Part shown: positions 21,802-32,241 of the stretch, piece after piece | How the letters are laid out: each line of letters starts with the position of its first letter | Numbering within the stretch: position 1 is the first letter of the stretch | Assembly: GCA_007644065.1 (NCBI GenBank) | Contig: VJWN01000016.1 | Location: 1-64,000, forward strand | DNA: 64,000 nucleotides | Reading direction: 5' to 3' | Source: Margaritispora aquatica | Taxonomy: Eukaryota > Ascomycota > Leotiomycetes > Helotiales > Discinellaceae | Position numbers and translations under genes: made by a program | Notes under the pieces: model-generated | Told to the model about the DNA's origin: nothing | Databases searched by the model: none | What the model saw: the letters and a program-made list of their open reading frames with translations, nothing else

Positions 21802-23706
21802 TCAACATTCCGATTCATTTCTAGCCAGAAAAGTTCTTTCCGTAGCTCCTGTCCTCTTGATAACGACATCCCATAACCATCTATCATTTCTCTTCATCAT
21901 GCCAAAATAAACTTTCCTACCAATCCGAAGCGTAGTTAGAAACCACAAAAGCTGAGCTACCATGCACAGCGCTACAATAAGAGGGTACACCCACCTCACA
22001 TTCTCCTGAAACTGTTTGTTCGGCATGACTTGCACTTGTGGCTCGCTTGTCCACCATCTTAAATACCACCACCCCGACCAGCAAAAACAAGAACTGAACA
22101 AGCCACATGCTGAAGCGATCAGTACTCCAAGAATCGCAATCGTTAGTATCGTGTCTTTGACGAAGATGATGTAGAATTTCTGCTTTGCGGAGAGGGTCTT
22201 TTGACGAATGCTAGCGATGAACTTTGTGAACAGAAATGAGAGGATCCAGGTGAAGTAGATGCAGATTATCATGACATGCCGACAGGAAAAATAAGTAGGT
22301 ACAGACCATAGAACTATGAATGCTGCGGCGAATGAGGCAGTGACGGGGAGAGAGGAAAGGATGGTGAGCATCCAAGCTGAGTGAGTGAGAGAATGCGTCC
22401 ATAAAACTTTGGCTGCAAACCCTTTGCGACTCCAAGTCTCTGCCAAATTGCGAACGTCCAAAGCCCAAGATTGTACTGGCAAGAGATCATCGACTGGTGG
22501 AAATCCCTCGGAGATTCTAAACGAATACATGCCTCCATTTTCGGCAAGACTTGTAGAGTATGCTTCCCAGTCCTTTCGGGTAAACTTATTCATCTTCAAA
22601 ATCCACCACCTCGCCCTTTCGCCACAGCACCCGGAATGCAAATTCTCTCTCACACTTACTAATTCCTCAAGTCCCTCCTTGAATGTAATCAGAGCATCAA
22701 GGCAACTCCGGGATGTACTGAATTGTCCTACCATGTTGCTTGACAGAATTGTCGGCAAGAGCCACGATAAAAGTACAAATGTCACTATCTTGCCCCCAGA
22801 TGGTAAAGGGTTCCCTCCGAAGTCTGGAACAAAGGCTGCGACGACTCCGAGAGAAATGTAGACTCCGATGCTGAACGTGGTTTGAAGAACACTACTGACA
22901 CGTGTGTCGAGAATGGATTGCGCAGTTCTGGCGTAAAGTGCATGCAAGGATGAATGCCTACATGAACAGAATGGCGTGTGATTGATGCTGAATCCTTGCA
23001 TTGGTATGCTATTAGATCTTTGATCCTCATTGGAGTCAGTTTCCAAAATAGTCACAATTGGTCCCTTCGACTTGAAGACCTCAATAGCAGTTCCGTCTAC
23101 AGCGTTATTCGGACCATTCTTAATTGCCAGACCTGAAGAAAGGCCAAAAATGGCGTGTTGAGAATGAGAATTCATACTCCTTTCATCTTCAAGACATCCA
23201 AACAACTCTTCCATGCAGCTAATAATCAGCCCTACGTTTTGCTCCTCCTCTTCCAGCCACACTCTGTGAGATAATATTCTTGCCATGGCCAAGCATCGAT
23301 TCATAGTCTCAACCTTTGAAAGCAAAGACCAACTACTATGAATGGGATCCACTAAGAGATGTGGAATCATTGCAATCTTGCGCCATCCAACCGGCGCATA
23401 TTGCAAGCCAGCCAGCAGTAGGAGGGTTGGGAAGAGCCATGTTGCAAGTCTGGTTGCTGCGTCTGGATATTTACTGAAGATGCTTGAGCCACATATTGCT
23501 GTGCATAATCGCAAAGTAATAATAGGTGCAGTTGGGCGATATAGAAGCAAGGTTGTCCCAGAGTCGCGATAGAAAAAGTCAGAGTCATTTAGAACTGAAG
23601 GGTAGGCGACTGTGATATTTTCGAGGGCATCGAGAAGTTTGATTCGATCAAACCCAATTTTGGGTGAATTGCTTAAGAAGTCCCAGATGGCGGTAGAGTC
23701 GGCCAT
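21802..23706 (-). CDS. Intronless multi-pass membrane protein, 634 aa, function unknown
   Basis: A single exon, unusual here. Hydrophobic stretches near the N-terminus (LATWLFPTLLLLAG), middle (IVTFVLLSWLLPTIL) and C-terminal half (MLTILSSLPVTASFAAAFIVLW, MIICIYFTWILSFLF, TILTIAILGVLIASACGLF, IVALCMVAQLLWFLTTL) suggest about six or seven TM segments. Trp and Cys are frequent. A soluble stretch (residues about 130-270) contains an acidic EEEEQN and a Cys-rich FCSC motif. I do not recognise the family; such proteins are widespread and uncharacterised in filamentous fungi. It converges tail-to-tail with the FAD monooxygenase gene, only 46 bases apart, so it is probably not part of the cluster. 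Confidence 0.75.
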   Translation of the reverse strand: MADSTAIWDFLSNSPKIGFDRIKLLDALENITVAYPSVLNDSDFFYRDSGTTLLLYRPTAPIITLRLCTAICGSSIFSKYPDAATRLATWLFPTLLLLAGLQYAPVGWRKIAMIPHLLVDPIHSSWSLLSKVETMNRCLAMARILSHRVWLEEEEQNVGLIISCMEELFGCLEDERSMNSHSQHAIFGLSSGLAIKNGPNNAVDGTAIEVFKSKGPIVTILETDSNEDQRSNSIPMQGFSINHTPFCSCRHSSLHALYARTAQSILDTRVSSVLQTTFSIGVYISLGVVAAFVPDFGGNPLPSGGKIVTFVLLSWLLPTILSSNMVGQFSTSRSCLDALITFKEGLEELVSVRENLHSGCCGERARWWILKMNKFTRKDWEAYSTSLAENGGMYSFRISEGFPPVDDLLPVQSWALDVRNLAETWSRKGFAAKVLWTHSLTHSAWMLTILSSLPVTASFAAAFIVLWSVPTYFSCRHVMIICIYFTWILSFLFTKFIASIRQKTLSAKQKFYIIFVKDTILTIAILGVLIASACGLFSSCFCWSGWWYLRWWTSEPQVQVMPNKQFQENVRWVYPLIVALCMVAQLLWFLTTLRIGRKVYFGMMKRNDRWLWDVVIKRTGATERTFLARNESEC

Positions 23707-24711
23707 TATTTTCGATGCAAGACATCACAAATTATGCTGATGCGATCAGCATACCACAGCCTTATGAAGTAATCTTATGAATGCTACTATCTTCTTGGCA
23801 ATCATGCATATTGTTTCCATAATCTAGTATAGAGCTGGAAGTGTGGTCTCAAAGTCCAAAAATGGATGGAAGGAGTGAAGCGACTCCGACGGTCTCCGCA
23901 GGTTGTACGGCGATGACCAATTGGAACATACGCGAGAAATTGTTGGCGTACAAGCTGAACAACCTCCCTACTGAATCGAGAGGTACCTACTGACGCCTAT
24001 GAATCCAGTCAATCAAGCACGTTCAATCAAGCACGCTCAATCAACGCCACTTCAATCTGATAAAAAGAGCTGAGCCACACCTGAAGTCGTGGACAAATCG
24101 TAGCAAGAACCGAGCGACAATGCATGTAAAGGAATTTATTGCAAGGCTGCGGTATTCATGCCAAGACACAGCGGCCTGAAAGACGCCTCTCAATGACCAA
24201 AAACAACGATACTTTCAATGAGAGTCTCAACGCGAAGAGGGCAGGATAAGCGAGAAATTCGGCTTTAAGAATTCCTAAACACATACACGAATTGATATCC
24301 GCATTCGGTTGACCCATGTCATATTGGAGTACGACCGAGTGACTGAGCGTCTCCAAATGCATTAAGCTACAATTTCATCCATGAAATTATAGAAAAAATC
24401 TCGAATCCTTCAATCGAGTGTTCACCATTGACTTGTCGCTTCTGGATACAAGAGTCGCAATGACGAAGTTCACCGAATGACTCAGGCTCGAGCCAACGCT
24501 GTCACACTTTCCAGCGTCACCACCAATCGCAACAGTTCCAAACTATAAGAACACCATATCAGACTCCAAGCTTCATTGAAGACCAGAATCAAGCACAGAA
24601 AATTGGTATAAACGTAAGCTGCTTCTCGAAGTAAGAGATGAAACACGACTGACAAAATATAGGTCATATTGTAGTCCAGAAAATTCTTGAGATCAAAGGC
24701 AAACCGAAACC
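23707..24711. other. intergenic, with a triple 14-bp repeat
   Basis: About 1 kb without a gene. At 24009-24050 three tandem units of TCAATCAAGCACGT (the third diverged) are seen. Short frames here have no motifs. Confidence 0.5.
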
Positions 24712-25254
24712 ATGGACTATCTTGATCCTTTCGAGGAACTCGAGCGCATGGCACAGAACGCAGCTGCCTCCAGACTCATAGATACCGCGCCATCAAAAGG
24801 AGACATTGAGAGATGGCGAACCCTCTTCAAATACAGCCACGCCGAAGCCGAAGCTCTCATCACAGCTCATCGTTCAGACCTCACTCGCGTACCTATCACC
24901 GACGAGCACTGGTCTCTTGTCTCCCCTGATCTCGAGGCACGAGGCTATGATCGCGAAGCCTACGAGCACTCCTTGGGATTGAAAGACTTGATGAACAGCC
25001 AGAGCACTACCATTACCGATGCTGATGGCAATCTTTGGACTGTTTTCAGACTTGGAGGATTACTGGAAAGTAAGGAGAAGGTTAAGGAGATTGCAGGTTT
25101 GGATAAAGTTCCCAAAGTTACATTTGGAGTTGGCGAGAGAGGTACTGGCGAATTTGTCTGGGTCGATGATATGGCCAGAGAGAAAATTGAGACTTGGGTG
25201 CAGATGCAACAAGGAACTGTTGGTAGCAACTCTGGGGGCGGACAAGAGAAATGA
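24712..25254 (+). CDS. Small conserved-type soluble protein, 180 aa, unknown
   Basis: Intronless. Starts MDYLDPFEELERMAQNAA; charged, no signal peptide or TM segment. The first half is helical and rich in Glu and Arg (ERWRTLFKYSHAEAEALITAHR), then a segment that looks like short beta-strands (TTITDADGNLWTVFRLGG), ending in a Gly/Ser tail. Codon use and composition look like a real protein, and the frame is well above chance length for this region. I do not recognise it. Confidence 0.6.
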   Translation: MDYLDPFEELERMAQNAAASRLIDTAPSKGDIERWRTLFKYSHAEAEALITAHRSDLTRVPITDEHWSLVSPDLEARGYDREAYEHSLGLKDLMNSQSTTITDADGNLWTVFRLGGLLESKEKVKEIAGLDKVPKVTFGVGERGTGEFVWVDDMAREKIETWVQMQQGTVGSNSGGGQEK

Positions 25255-26544
25255 CTGCAAAGGCTTACACATATTGGAGGGATATCCAGAATATGCTTCT
25301 ATGGCAGAACTAATTCAGTTCTGGACAGAGTCATCTATTTTCATCTGCTATGTGACAGTACACAATGACATGCGATTGGGCCTTGCTTACTCTCGTGGTA
25401 TGGTGCTATTTTCCTCAGACATAATACTTGACCCTCTGGAGCTGCACTTGCTCCTCGATGACTGGCCAAGCTACCCCAACCCAGCACTCCTTTTCGCTCC
25501 TATCAACTTGCGAGCCCTTTAACGATTCTCATGCTCAAAGCTTTTGTTGCGCATCGTTAAAAAGTGCGGTTTCCGAGCGGACCGGTTTCTGTGGGCAAGA
25601 ATACGAAAGCCGACAACCCTTTGGTTTGTTTGCCTCTCAATTATGCAACATCTCGTGGGAGAAAAGCAACGTGAATCGCCATGTATCATGCGCTTCCGAG
25701 CTTATTCAGGATAATGCGCAAGCCCATATGTGCGAGTCCGGAGCAGGTTGTAACACGGCTGCTATGATTCGTCGTGTTGGTCGAAGATGTGACTGCGATG
25801 TTGCAGAATCGCGGCCGTTCAGTGACGTGATACAAGAACCTCACATTTTGGTTGTTATTACGGGCGTAAGATGCGGTGTCGATGACTTGGCGAGTGTGAT
25901 CTACGCGCTGCATGCACATGTTTGATTTTTTGCGAATTGCAATCTCAGACTTTAATAAACACAAGATGACAGGATGGTGGAGGAGAGTGGATATGCATCA
26001 GGTAAATGATAGGCGCATCTAAGTTCGTAGCTACGTTGCCGTGAAAACCCGACAACCAGGGACTGATCTCAAATTCTCTGTCAGGTCCCAATCGCTAAAG
26101 AAGTTATAATTTCAATATCTGCCGTATAATATTCCAAGATACCTGATATGTCATCCAAGCGTTTGGCTATCTATGTGTTTGACGAAAATCCGTCTTACAC
26201 AGTCGACCGACCGTTGGACTAATTGGGGTGCCAAATTGGCATTCTGAGGATTCTTTGCCTGGTGCCTTGAGGTAGATATTCTATAAATTTGTCAATGTGT
26301 ACATTTGATTTCGATTTTGTGGAAAATTTGTGACTTTTCAGGCTTGTAAGTGTATCAGATATTATATAGTATAGGTATGCTGCGGTTGCGTACCAGATAG
26401 CTATGGACAACGATGTTGAGACTTGGCTTAGTGGGACGGTACTTCCCTCTCACTGCACTAGGCCGAAAATTTCCAAGTTAACTGTTGACCCCACTTTCAT
26501 CCCCTATAGTGAACTATCCCAAAGGCAAATAATTCGCATTTAAG
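25255..26544. other. intergenic, nothing supported
   Basis: About 1.3 kb. A 165-codon plus-strand frame (25428-25925) has no domain, poor composition and no splice partner; it was not called. Confidence 0.5.
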
Positions 26545-27156
26545 ATGTTGCATATCGCTCGTTCGTTGAGAATCCGTCCACCATTCATAAGCGTGGCAAT
26601 TGCAAAGAGATCCAGAATGGCATCATCCAAATCTCCAGCAGCAACAATCCAATCTCTTGACCACATCGTCCTTACCGTCGCATCCATACATGCCAGTAAG
26701 GAATGGTACACAAAAAACCTCGGCATGAAAGCCGAATCTTTTGTTTCGGCCTCAACACCTGATATTACACGGCATTCATTGATATTTGGGCAGCAAAAGA
26801 TTAATCTTCACCAACTGGGAAAGGTTCGACCTTTCCTTGTACGCTTCTACACGTAGTTGCTGATAAACTAGGAATTCGAACCAAAAGCCCTCAATGTTAA
26901 AGACGGCAGCGCAGACCTCTGCTTCTTGACTAATGATCCAGTGTCCGAAGTTCGGTCAAAGCTTATTGCTGCAGGTGTCGAGATGGTTGCCTTGGGTTCT
27001 GAAAAGACAGACGATGGAATTGTGTCCCGGACTGGAGCTATTGGAAAGCTGCGAAGCGTATATTGTCGAGACCCAGATGGAAATTTGATCGAGTGAGTTC
27101 ATGAGTTGAAAGACGTACATTAACTAACCAAAGGTAGAATTTCGAACTATGTATAA
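26545..27156 (+). CDS. VOC-family protein (glyoxalase-domain 5, GLOD5-like), 172 aa
   Basis: Three exons: 26545-26823, 26872-27092 and 27138-27156; phases fit and the last exon encodes ISNYV-stop. One vicinal-oxygen-chelate domain: SLDHIVLTVASI at the start, GQQKINLHQLGKEFEPKA in the middle, and SVYCRDPDGNLIEISNY at the end, the normal GLOD5 order. The His after LD and the Glu in LIE are the expected metal ligands. The 24 residues before MASS (26617) are basic and Ser/Arg-containing, so the longer form may target mitochondria and the shorter form stay cytosolic. The reaction is unknown for this subgroup. Confidence 0.87.
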
Positions 27157-28102
27157 TCCATACATAGCGAAACTGGAAATCCTGTGATTGTGTATCAAAA
27201 TTTGGCAGAATGGCAGACTCCATTAGAATCGTGATTGATGTTTCACCTGGTTGGGCTGCTGTATTTCTTCAAGCCCAACTCTCAAATTGTTGACAGAAAT
27301 CAGCGAAGTTCTTTTGTTCTTGGAACAGAAAATTCTACTCCAAATTTCTTCAGTCCATTGTTCCACGTACCGCTAAGAAATAGGAACTTCATCAGGGTTT
27401 CTATCAGCAAAACACGTGTAGTTGTGATGGGTTGAATCGATTCGTATTATTTGCCGATTGCTATAACGAAAGTTGGAGTGTCTGGCATGTGTTTCAAGAC
27501 CTTGTGGGATTTAGAAGCTGGTAGCATCTAGAATTGAGAGGCATGATTCCCTCACGGGCTGATTTGCGGCAGGAGGGCAAGGTGGTGGGAGGTCCGAATG
27601 AATGGAGCCTGCCATTGCCACCATGTCCAGTCGACTGTCGGATATCAGCGATGGCAAGGATACCTCCCCAGCTGCAAGTCTGTGATTCTTATAGAAACGA
27701 ACATGTAGATATGAATCTAGTGTCCCAATTCTCCAACGCTTGTAAGCTGTCTATGGATCCCCGAGGAGTACATTGCAGATCTCGATTAACAATGCCGGGA
27801 CGTGACCTCCACATACGCATGCCACACTATGTTCCCCTCATCCAAATGCTGGTCAGACGAGCAGCTTCTTGGTAAGGGCTTGATATATTCACGCAGATCC
27901 GGCAACTCAGGGTAATGACAAGCAGTTCCGCTGTCTTGAGCTTAACTAGTGGGCGAGGATGTGCCTCGATGTCCGGAAGTGCTAGTCAAAGCGTGCACGC
28001 GGATTTTCGTGAGACAGGCTGGCAGATTCCAGCAACAAAATTCGTTGGCGATATTTCCTGCTTTGGAGACCAAGAGGTCATTGATTTGCATTATATGGTG
28101 TA

Positions 28103-28141
28103 GTGCTGTGCTGTGCTGTGCTGTGCTGTGCTGTGCTGTGG
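28103..28141. repeat. Pentanucleotide microsatellite (GCTGT)n
   Basis: About seven perfect tandem copies in a gene-free stretch; read in the other direction the unit is ACAGC. Confidence 0.95.
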
Positions 28142-28295
28142 TCAAGAAAAATCCAGACGAGGCTGATAATATAATCAGAAAATACTGGTAAAAAGAAGTC
28201 AAGTGCGAACTCTGTAAGGTGCGGTAAGGTACAGTAAGAAGCTTACTGCAAGGCAGAATTCATGTCCGGCAAGAATCTGGGGGGCGGCTGTGCCC

Positions 28296-28328
28296 GTTCC
28301 AGTTCCAGTTCCAGTTCCAGTTCCAGTT
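28296..28328. repeat. Hexanucleotide microsatellite (GTTCCA)n
   Basis: About five and a half perfect tandem copies, 150 bases from the GCTGT tract. Confidence 0.95.
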
Positions 28329-28625
28329 CATGGGAGCCCCCTAAAGGGCAGCAGCCTCGCTTTTTAGTAACCTTAGGCATGCAATGACTGACTACTTACC
28401 TCCCCTTTCACTACAAATCCGGCAAGTGACTCACGAAAATGATTGAATTCGTAAGGTATATCAATCGACATTGATCGCATGCCTCAAAATGCACTGTGTT
28501 ACAAGCTCTTTCACAGGTTCGCCTCAGTCTTTCGATTTACAGCGTCTCGATTGAGATTACGCTTAATCGACGCGACAACAAAGGATAAAACTCTACGAAA
28601 ATCTGAGAGCAAAAGCACATATTTC

Positions 28626-29861
28626 ATGATGTCTAGAGCAAATAAACTCATTAAAATTGATGGAAGAACTGGAGAAGGGGGCGGCCAAGTAGTGAGAGTT
28701 GCTGTTGTGTTAGCAGCTCTCACGGGAAAACCCCTCCAGATTGACAATGTACGGGGAAATAGGACTCGAGGGAAGAACAAGCGTGGTGGAGGTATCTATT
28801 TTGCTATTCCTTACACAAATTGCACACTGACGTATTCAGGTCTGAAAGCCCAGCATGTTTCCTGCATCCAGTGTCTTGCGGAGGCAACAAATGCAGAAGT
28901 CTCAGGCATGACTGTTGGCAGTACGTCCATCAAATTCAAGTCTAGACTATCGCCAGTGGAAATCACCAACCGTAATATCAAAGTCAAAGCAGATTCAGCT
29001 GCTAGTGTGTTGCTAGTATTTCAAGCTGTTCTGCCTTTCCTCGTGTTTGCTGGAGATGAGAAAGGGACACCAGCATCCATCACTATCCATGGTGGAACCA
29101 ATGTTAGCTTTTCATTGTCCTTCGAGTATCTAGATCAAGTCTTGTTACCGGCACTCGAAAGATTTGGAATTCAGGTGGAAAGAAAGCTCGAGTATCGGGG
29201 ATGGTCTCATGGGACAGCTCAAATCGGATCAGCCAAATTCATCGTTTCACCTCTTCAGCCAGGACAAACGCTCAAGGATCCTGGATGGCCAATGGAGAGA
29301 GGCGATTTAATCAGAATTGATGTCTCGATTATTGTTCCAAAAGAGCTGCAGACCCCGCTCAAAAAATCCTTGATGTTCGAGCTCGACTTGGTGTTCCCTG
29401 GGGTCGAGATAGACTTTGTTGTGATTGAAGACAGCCATCATAAAACCCGATTATATACATTGCTTGTTGCTTATACATCCACCGGCCTAAGATTTGGCAG
29501 AGACTGGCTCTATGATGGAAAGACGAAGGACAAGACACCTGGTCAATTGAGCACAGAGATCTCACAGAGAGTTGTCGATGATCTTGATGCTGAAATCAGG
29601 AAAGGTGGGGTGGTTGATGAGCATCTTCAAGATCAATTGATTGTCTTCCAAGCTCTAGCTGAGGGGAGATCTCGCATATTCGGCAGCTCCATCATACCCA
29701 CCGAAGAAGAACAACCAGATACAATGGAGGAGCCATTCGGTGATGGTAGTTTGCATACCACAACCGCAAGATGGGTTGCAAGCCAGTTCTTACCCGTGAG
29801 ATGGTTTGATGAGGGACGGGTTTGTGAAGGAGCTGGATGGAAGATTTCGATGACCAATTGA
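28626..29861 (+). CDS. RTCA: RNA 3'-terminal phosphate cyclase
   Basis: ATP-dependent enzyme that turns RNA 3'-phosphates into 2',3'-cyclic phosphates. Signatures: IDGRTGEGGGQVVRVAVVLAALTG at the start, GGGLKAQHVSC across an intron, HGGTNVSFSLSFEY, and DEHLQDQLIVFQALAEG; the catalytic His is expected in SLHTTTARW near the C-terminus. A 48-base segment (28792-28839) with GTATCT donor, CACTGAC branch and TTCAG acceptor interrupts GGGLKAQH. It has no stop and keeps frame, so it looks like coding sequence but is an intron; the spliced protein is about 395 aa. The frame is open upstream to 28479, but the added residues are basic and unlike the family, so ATG 28626 (or 28629) was chosen. Confidence 0.92.
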   Translation: MMSRANKLIKIDGRTGEGGGQVVRVAVVLAALTGKPLQIDNVRGNRTRGKNKRGGGIYFAIPYTNCTLTYSGLKAQHVSCIQCLAEATNAEVSGMTVGSTSIKFKSRLSPVEITNRNIKVKADSAASVLLVFQAVLPFLVFAGDEKGTPASITIHGGTNVSFSLSFEYLDQVLLPALERFGIQVERKLEYRGWSHGTAQIGSAKFIVSPLQPGQTLKDPGWPMERGDLIRIDVSIIVPKELQTPLKKSLMFELDLVFPGVEIDFVVIEDSHHKTRLYTLLVAYTSTGLRFGRDWLYDGKTKDKTPGQLSTEISQRVVDDLDAEIRKGGVVDEHLQDQLIVFQALAEGRSRIFGSSIIPTEEEQPDTMEEPFGDGSLHTTTARWVASQFLPVRWFDEGRVCEGAGWKISMTN

Positions 29862-30252
29862 TGCTTTGCAGTAGCGATTTCCTGAAATATGAACTGTGCC
29901 GTTAATGAAAATCTCAAGGTGAAGTCAGAGCCATGGTGAGATATGTTTGTAGGTTGTTCCAATTCTTGCCCCACTCTTGGTACTCAAGCACGGCAGCAAC
30001 TCCTCTCTTATCATCGTACCCCGCCTCTCCTGGGACGATTTATTATTCCACCTCAGGAGCAGATTATTACGTATAAGTATATCTTAGCAGAAACAAGCTC
30101 CCGTCGGCGGTGTTGTATGCAAAGTCCTCCTTTGCCTATCAATCTTCACAATTTGGGGGTCTAATTTCGCCTATAACTAGGACGCAACCCATCATCGAGG
30201 GTTCGATCATTCTCTCTTTTCTCTACAAAATATTTCTACACCTCCTGGAGAT
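29862..30252. other. intergenic
   Basis: About 390 bases holding the RTCA 3' end and the promoter of the DUF1989 gene; no gene seen. Confidence 0.5.
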
Positions 30253-30969
30253 ATGTCTCTTGTCACGATCCCAGCCCGCCATGGCATTGCCACACCTCTT
30301 CTTGCCGGCCAAACCATCAAGATTATAAACACAGCTGGAACTCAAGTAGTCGATACCTGGGCATTCACATTATCCTCCTTCCCACCATCCCCCTCATCGA
30401 AGATCACATCCCAGATGTCCATGCAGCACACTCGTGCTTCTCTCAATCGCATCATCCCCAAAGTGGGGGACGGAATGTACAACAATGAGCGTGTGAAAAT
30501 GCTCACAGTCACGGAGGACACCACAGCGGGCATTCACGACACCATGATTGCAGCATGTGATAAACAGCGATATGAGGAGCTAGGTGGGGGCAGTGAGCAT
30601 CGGAACTGCGCAGATAATTTGGTGGAAGGTTTGGCTGCACTGGGTATGCTTAAAAGCCCTTTTGATTAGACAGTAGCTGATATTTAAGCAGGTCTCAAAG
30701 CGCCCCAGTTTACACCTTCACCCTTCAATCTCTTTATGAATATTCCAGTACATGAAGATCGTGTAACAATCTCATTTGAGCCACCAACTAGCAAGGCGGC
30801 AGAATATATTTGCTTAAAAGCAGAGATGGACTTGGTCGTTGCATTCAGCGCGTGTCCTCAAGTTGGTCGTCTCAATCTTGTAGAATTTATGCGGACCAAC
30901 TGACGAAAATAGGACATCTTGAGCATTAATTGTGGAAAGCCAGTTGATGCACATTTCGAGATATTCTGA
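30253..30969 (+). CDS. DUF1989 (urea-carboxylase-associated-like) protein, 205 aa
   Basis: Three exons: 30253-30643, 30692-30861 and 30913-30969. Intron 2 has a weak GTTGGT donor but a perfect AACTGAC branch; removing it joins SACPQ to DILSINCGKPVDAHFEIF, which is the family ending. Seen motifs: IPARHGIATPLLAGQTIKI, GTQVVDTWAF, MSMQHTRAS, the GIHDTMIAACD region, HRNCADNL, and SPFNLFMNIPV. The family occurs beside urea carboxylase genes in bacteria and as lone genes in fungi; a metal-binding role is suggested by its His/Cys residues, but the reaction in fungi is not settled. Confidence 0.87.
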
Positions 30970-31158
30970 TAGCTTGAAGTTATGCTGCTAGCTCTAATAG
31001 TCTATTTTATCTCAGTACAGACCATCTACTCTTCCAGTTATCCCATGTCGCAAAACTCAATCTTCGCACCAATCTCTTGTTATTCCACTCCCTTCTCAAA
31101 GTATGATCGGGTTTTAGACGAGCATTTGTGCTGCTTCTGCGCCGAGCAAGCAAGCCTG

Positions 31159-31722
31159 TTAGGTGAACTGGGCTGCTGCCTTCAACCGAAATCCCTCTAA
31201 GATCATCGCCTGAGATTCACTCGTCCACTTAATTTCAGTTCTCTTTCCATCCCTCACAACTTCTTCTTTCCTACATTCTTCCTCTGTAACCCAATGAAAC
31301 GCTTGATGCTCCTCTTCATCTAGAACAACCTCGACTCCTTCGACCTCCACCTCAAAGTTTAATTTACACCATACGGTTCCTTTTTCCACCCACTCACATC
31401 CCTCTCCGACCTGTCTTAGCACCTTAGTCGCTATCAGGCCACTTTCTTCCCACAGTTCCCTGACAACACCGGCGAGGATCGATTCATCGGGATCGCAGGA
31501 GCCACCGGGGATTTCCCAGAGATTGGGATTGTAATCGGTAGCAGAGCGTTGGACGATGAGTACATGAGTTGAGTCTGAAGGAGAGAAAACCAGCGCGCCA
31601 GCGACTATGCGATGTTTTGAGGGGTGAGACTTGAGGTAGTCTTTGAGTTGGACATTGAAGGGTAAGAGGCTAGGGTGAGCGCTGAAGGATGCCAGTGCTG
31701 CTGGTGAGGATTTTGGTGCCAT
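31159..31722 (-). CDS. Nudix hydrolase, 187 aa
   Basis: Intronless. A complete Nudix box starts at G74: G-x5-E80-x7-R88-E89-L-x-E92-E93-x-G95-L, preceded by NPNLWEIPGG. It cleaves a nucleoside diphosphate linked to another group, with Mg2+. No targeting signal is evident; substrate is not readable from the sequence. The C-terminus ends in helix (SQAMILEGFRLKAAAQFT). Its 3' end converges on the DUF1989 gene, 189 bases away. Confidence 0.92.
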   Translation of the reverse strand: MAPKSSPAALASFSAHPSLLPFNVQLKDYLKSHPSKHRIVAGALVFSPSDSTHVLIVQRSATDYNPNLWEIPGGSCDPDESILAGVVRELWEESGLIATKVLRQVGEGCEWVEKGTVWCKLNFEVEVEGVEVVLDEEEHQAFHWVTEEECRKEEVVRDGKRTEIKWTSESQAMILEGFRLKAAAQFT

Positions 31723-32241
31723 AGCAGTTTGTTTGGAGGTAGTGAAAGTGGAATGGTTTAAGTTTTTGAATGTCAGAACTCGTGATTAGGTGAGACTTCG
31801 GACGTAAACTATTATACTACCTTCCCTCAAGGCGGAGGATGTTGGATTGATTTACGATATATACACCACTGATGCCTAATCACCTGGCAGGCTCCGCTCC
31901 AACGAAGCGACCAGGAAAGGTGGGGCGGAAAGGAAGCCTTGAGGGTTCGGCCATTACCACACATGTTGAAATGGCACCATGAGTTTTGGTAACAGACGGA
32001 AATAAATAGTGATGAATTCTAGGAGATCACAAACTTTAGAAATTTGGCCCTTCTAATCCCCGGTTTCAAGTTGTGAAAACGAGACTACAACAGTATATTC
32101 CAAATTACTCTTATATCTATGACTGAACTTCGAAGAAATACGACTTAGATTCTATCCAAACCAAAGAACGACCACCCGACAGCATCGCAAGGTCATATAC
32201 AATGTAACGTGAAATAACTCTCCTCATCTTAGCCTATCCCC
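31723..32241. other. intergenic
   Basis: About 520 bases without a gene: Nudix promoter on the left and the 3' flank of the SGNH/FG-GAP gene on the right. Confidence 0.5.

Larger units (their letters stand above)
27157..28625. other. intergenic with microsatellites
   Basis: No supported gene. It contains a pentanucleotide tract of GCTGT units (28103-28141, about seven copies) and a hexanucleotide tract of GTTCCA units (28296-28328, about five copies). A short GGTAAGGTACAGTAAG-type repeat is near 28215-28240. Confidence 0.6.

Noticed and set aside
22385..22861. 158-codon plus-strand frame
   Set aside because: Lies antisense inside the intronless 634-aa membrane protein; a shadow frame.
25428..25925. 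165-codon plus-strand frame
   Set aside because: No domain, no plausible splice partner, composition unlike neighbouring proteins.
28103..28328. CRISPR-like array
   Set aside because: The repeats are short simple-sequence tracts without spacers.
28479..28625. N-terminal extension of the RNA cyclase
   Set aside because: The family begins at about the 28626 ATG; the extension is basic and unlike any homologous start, though a targeting role cannot be excluded.
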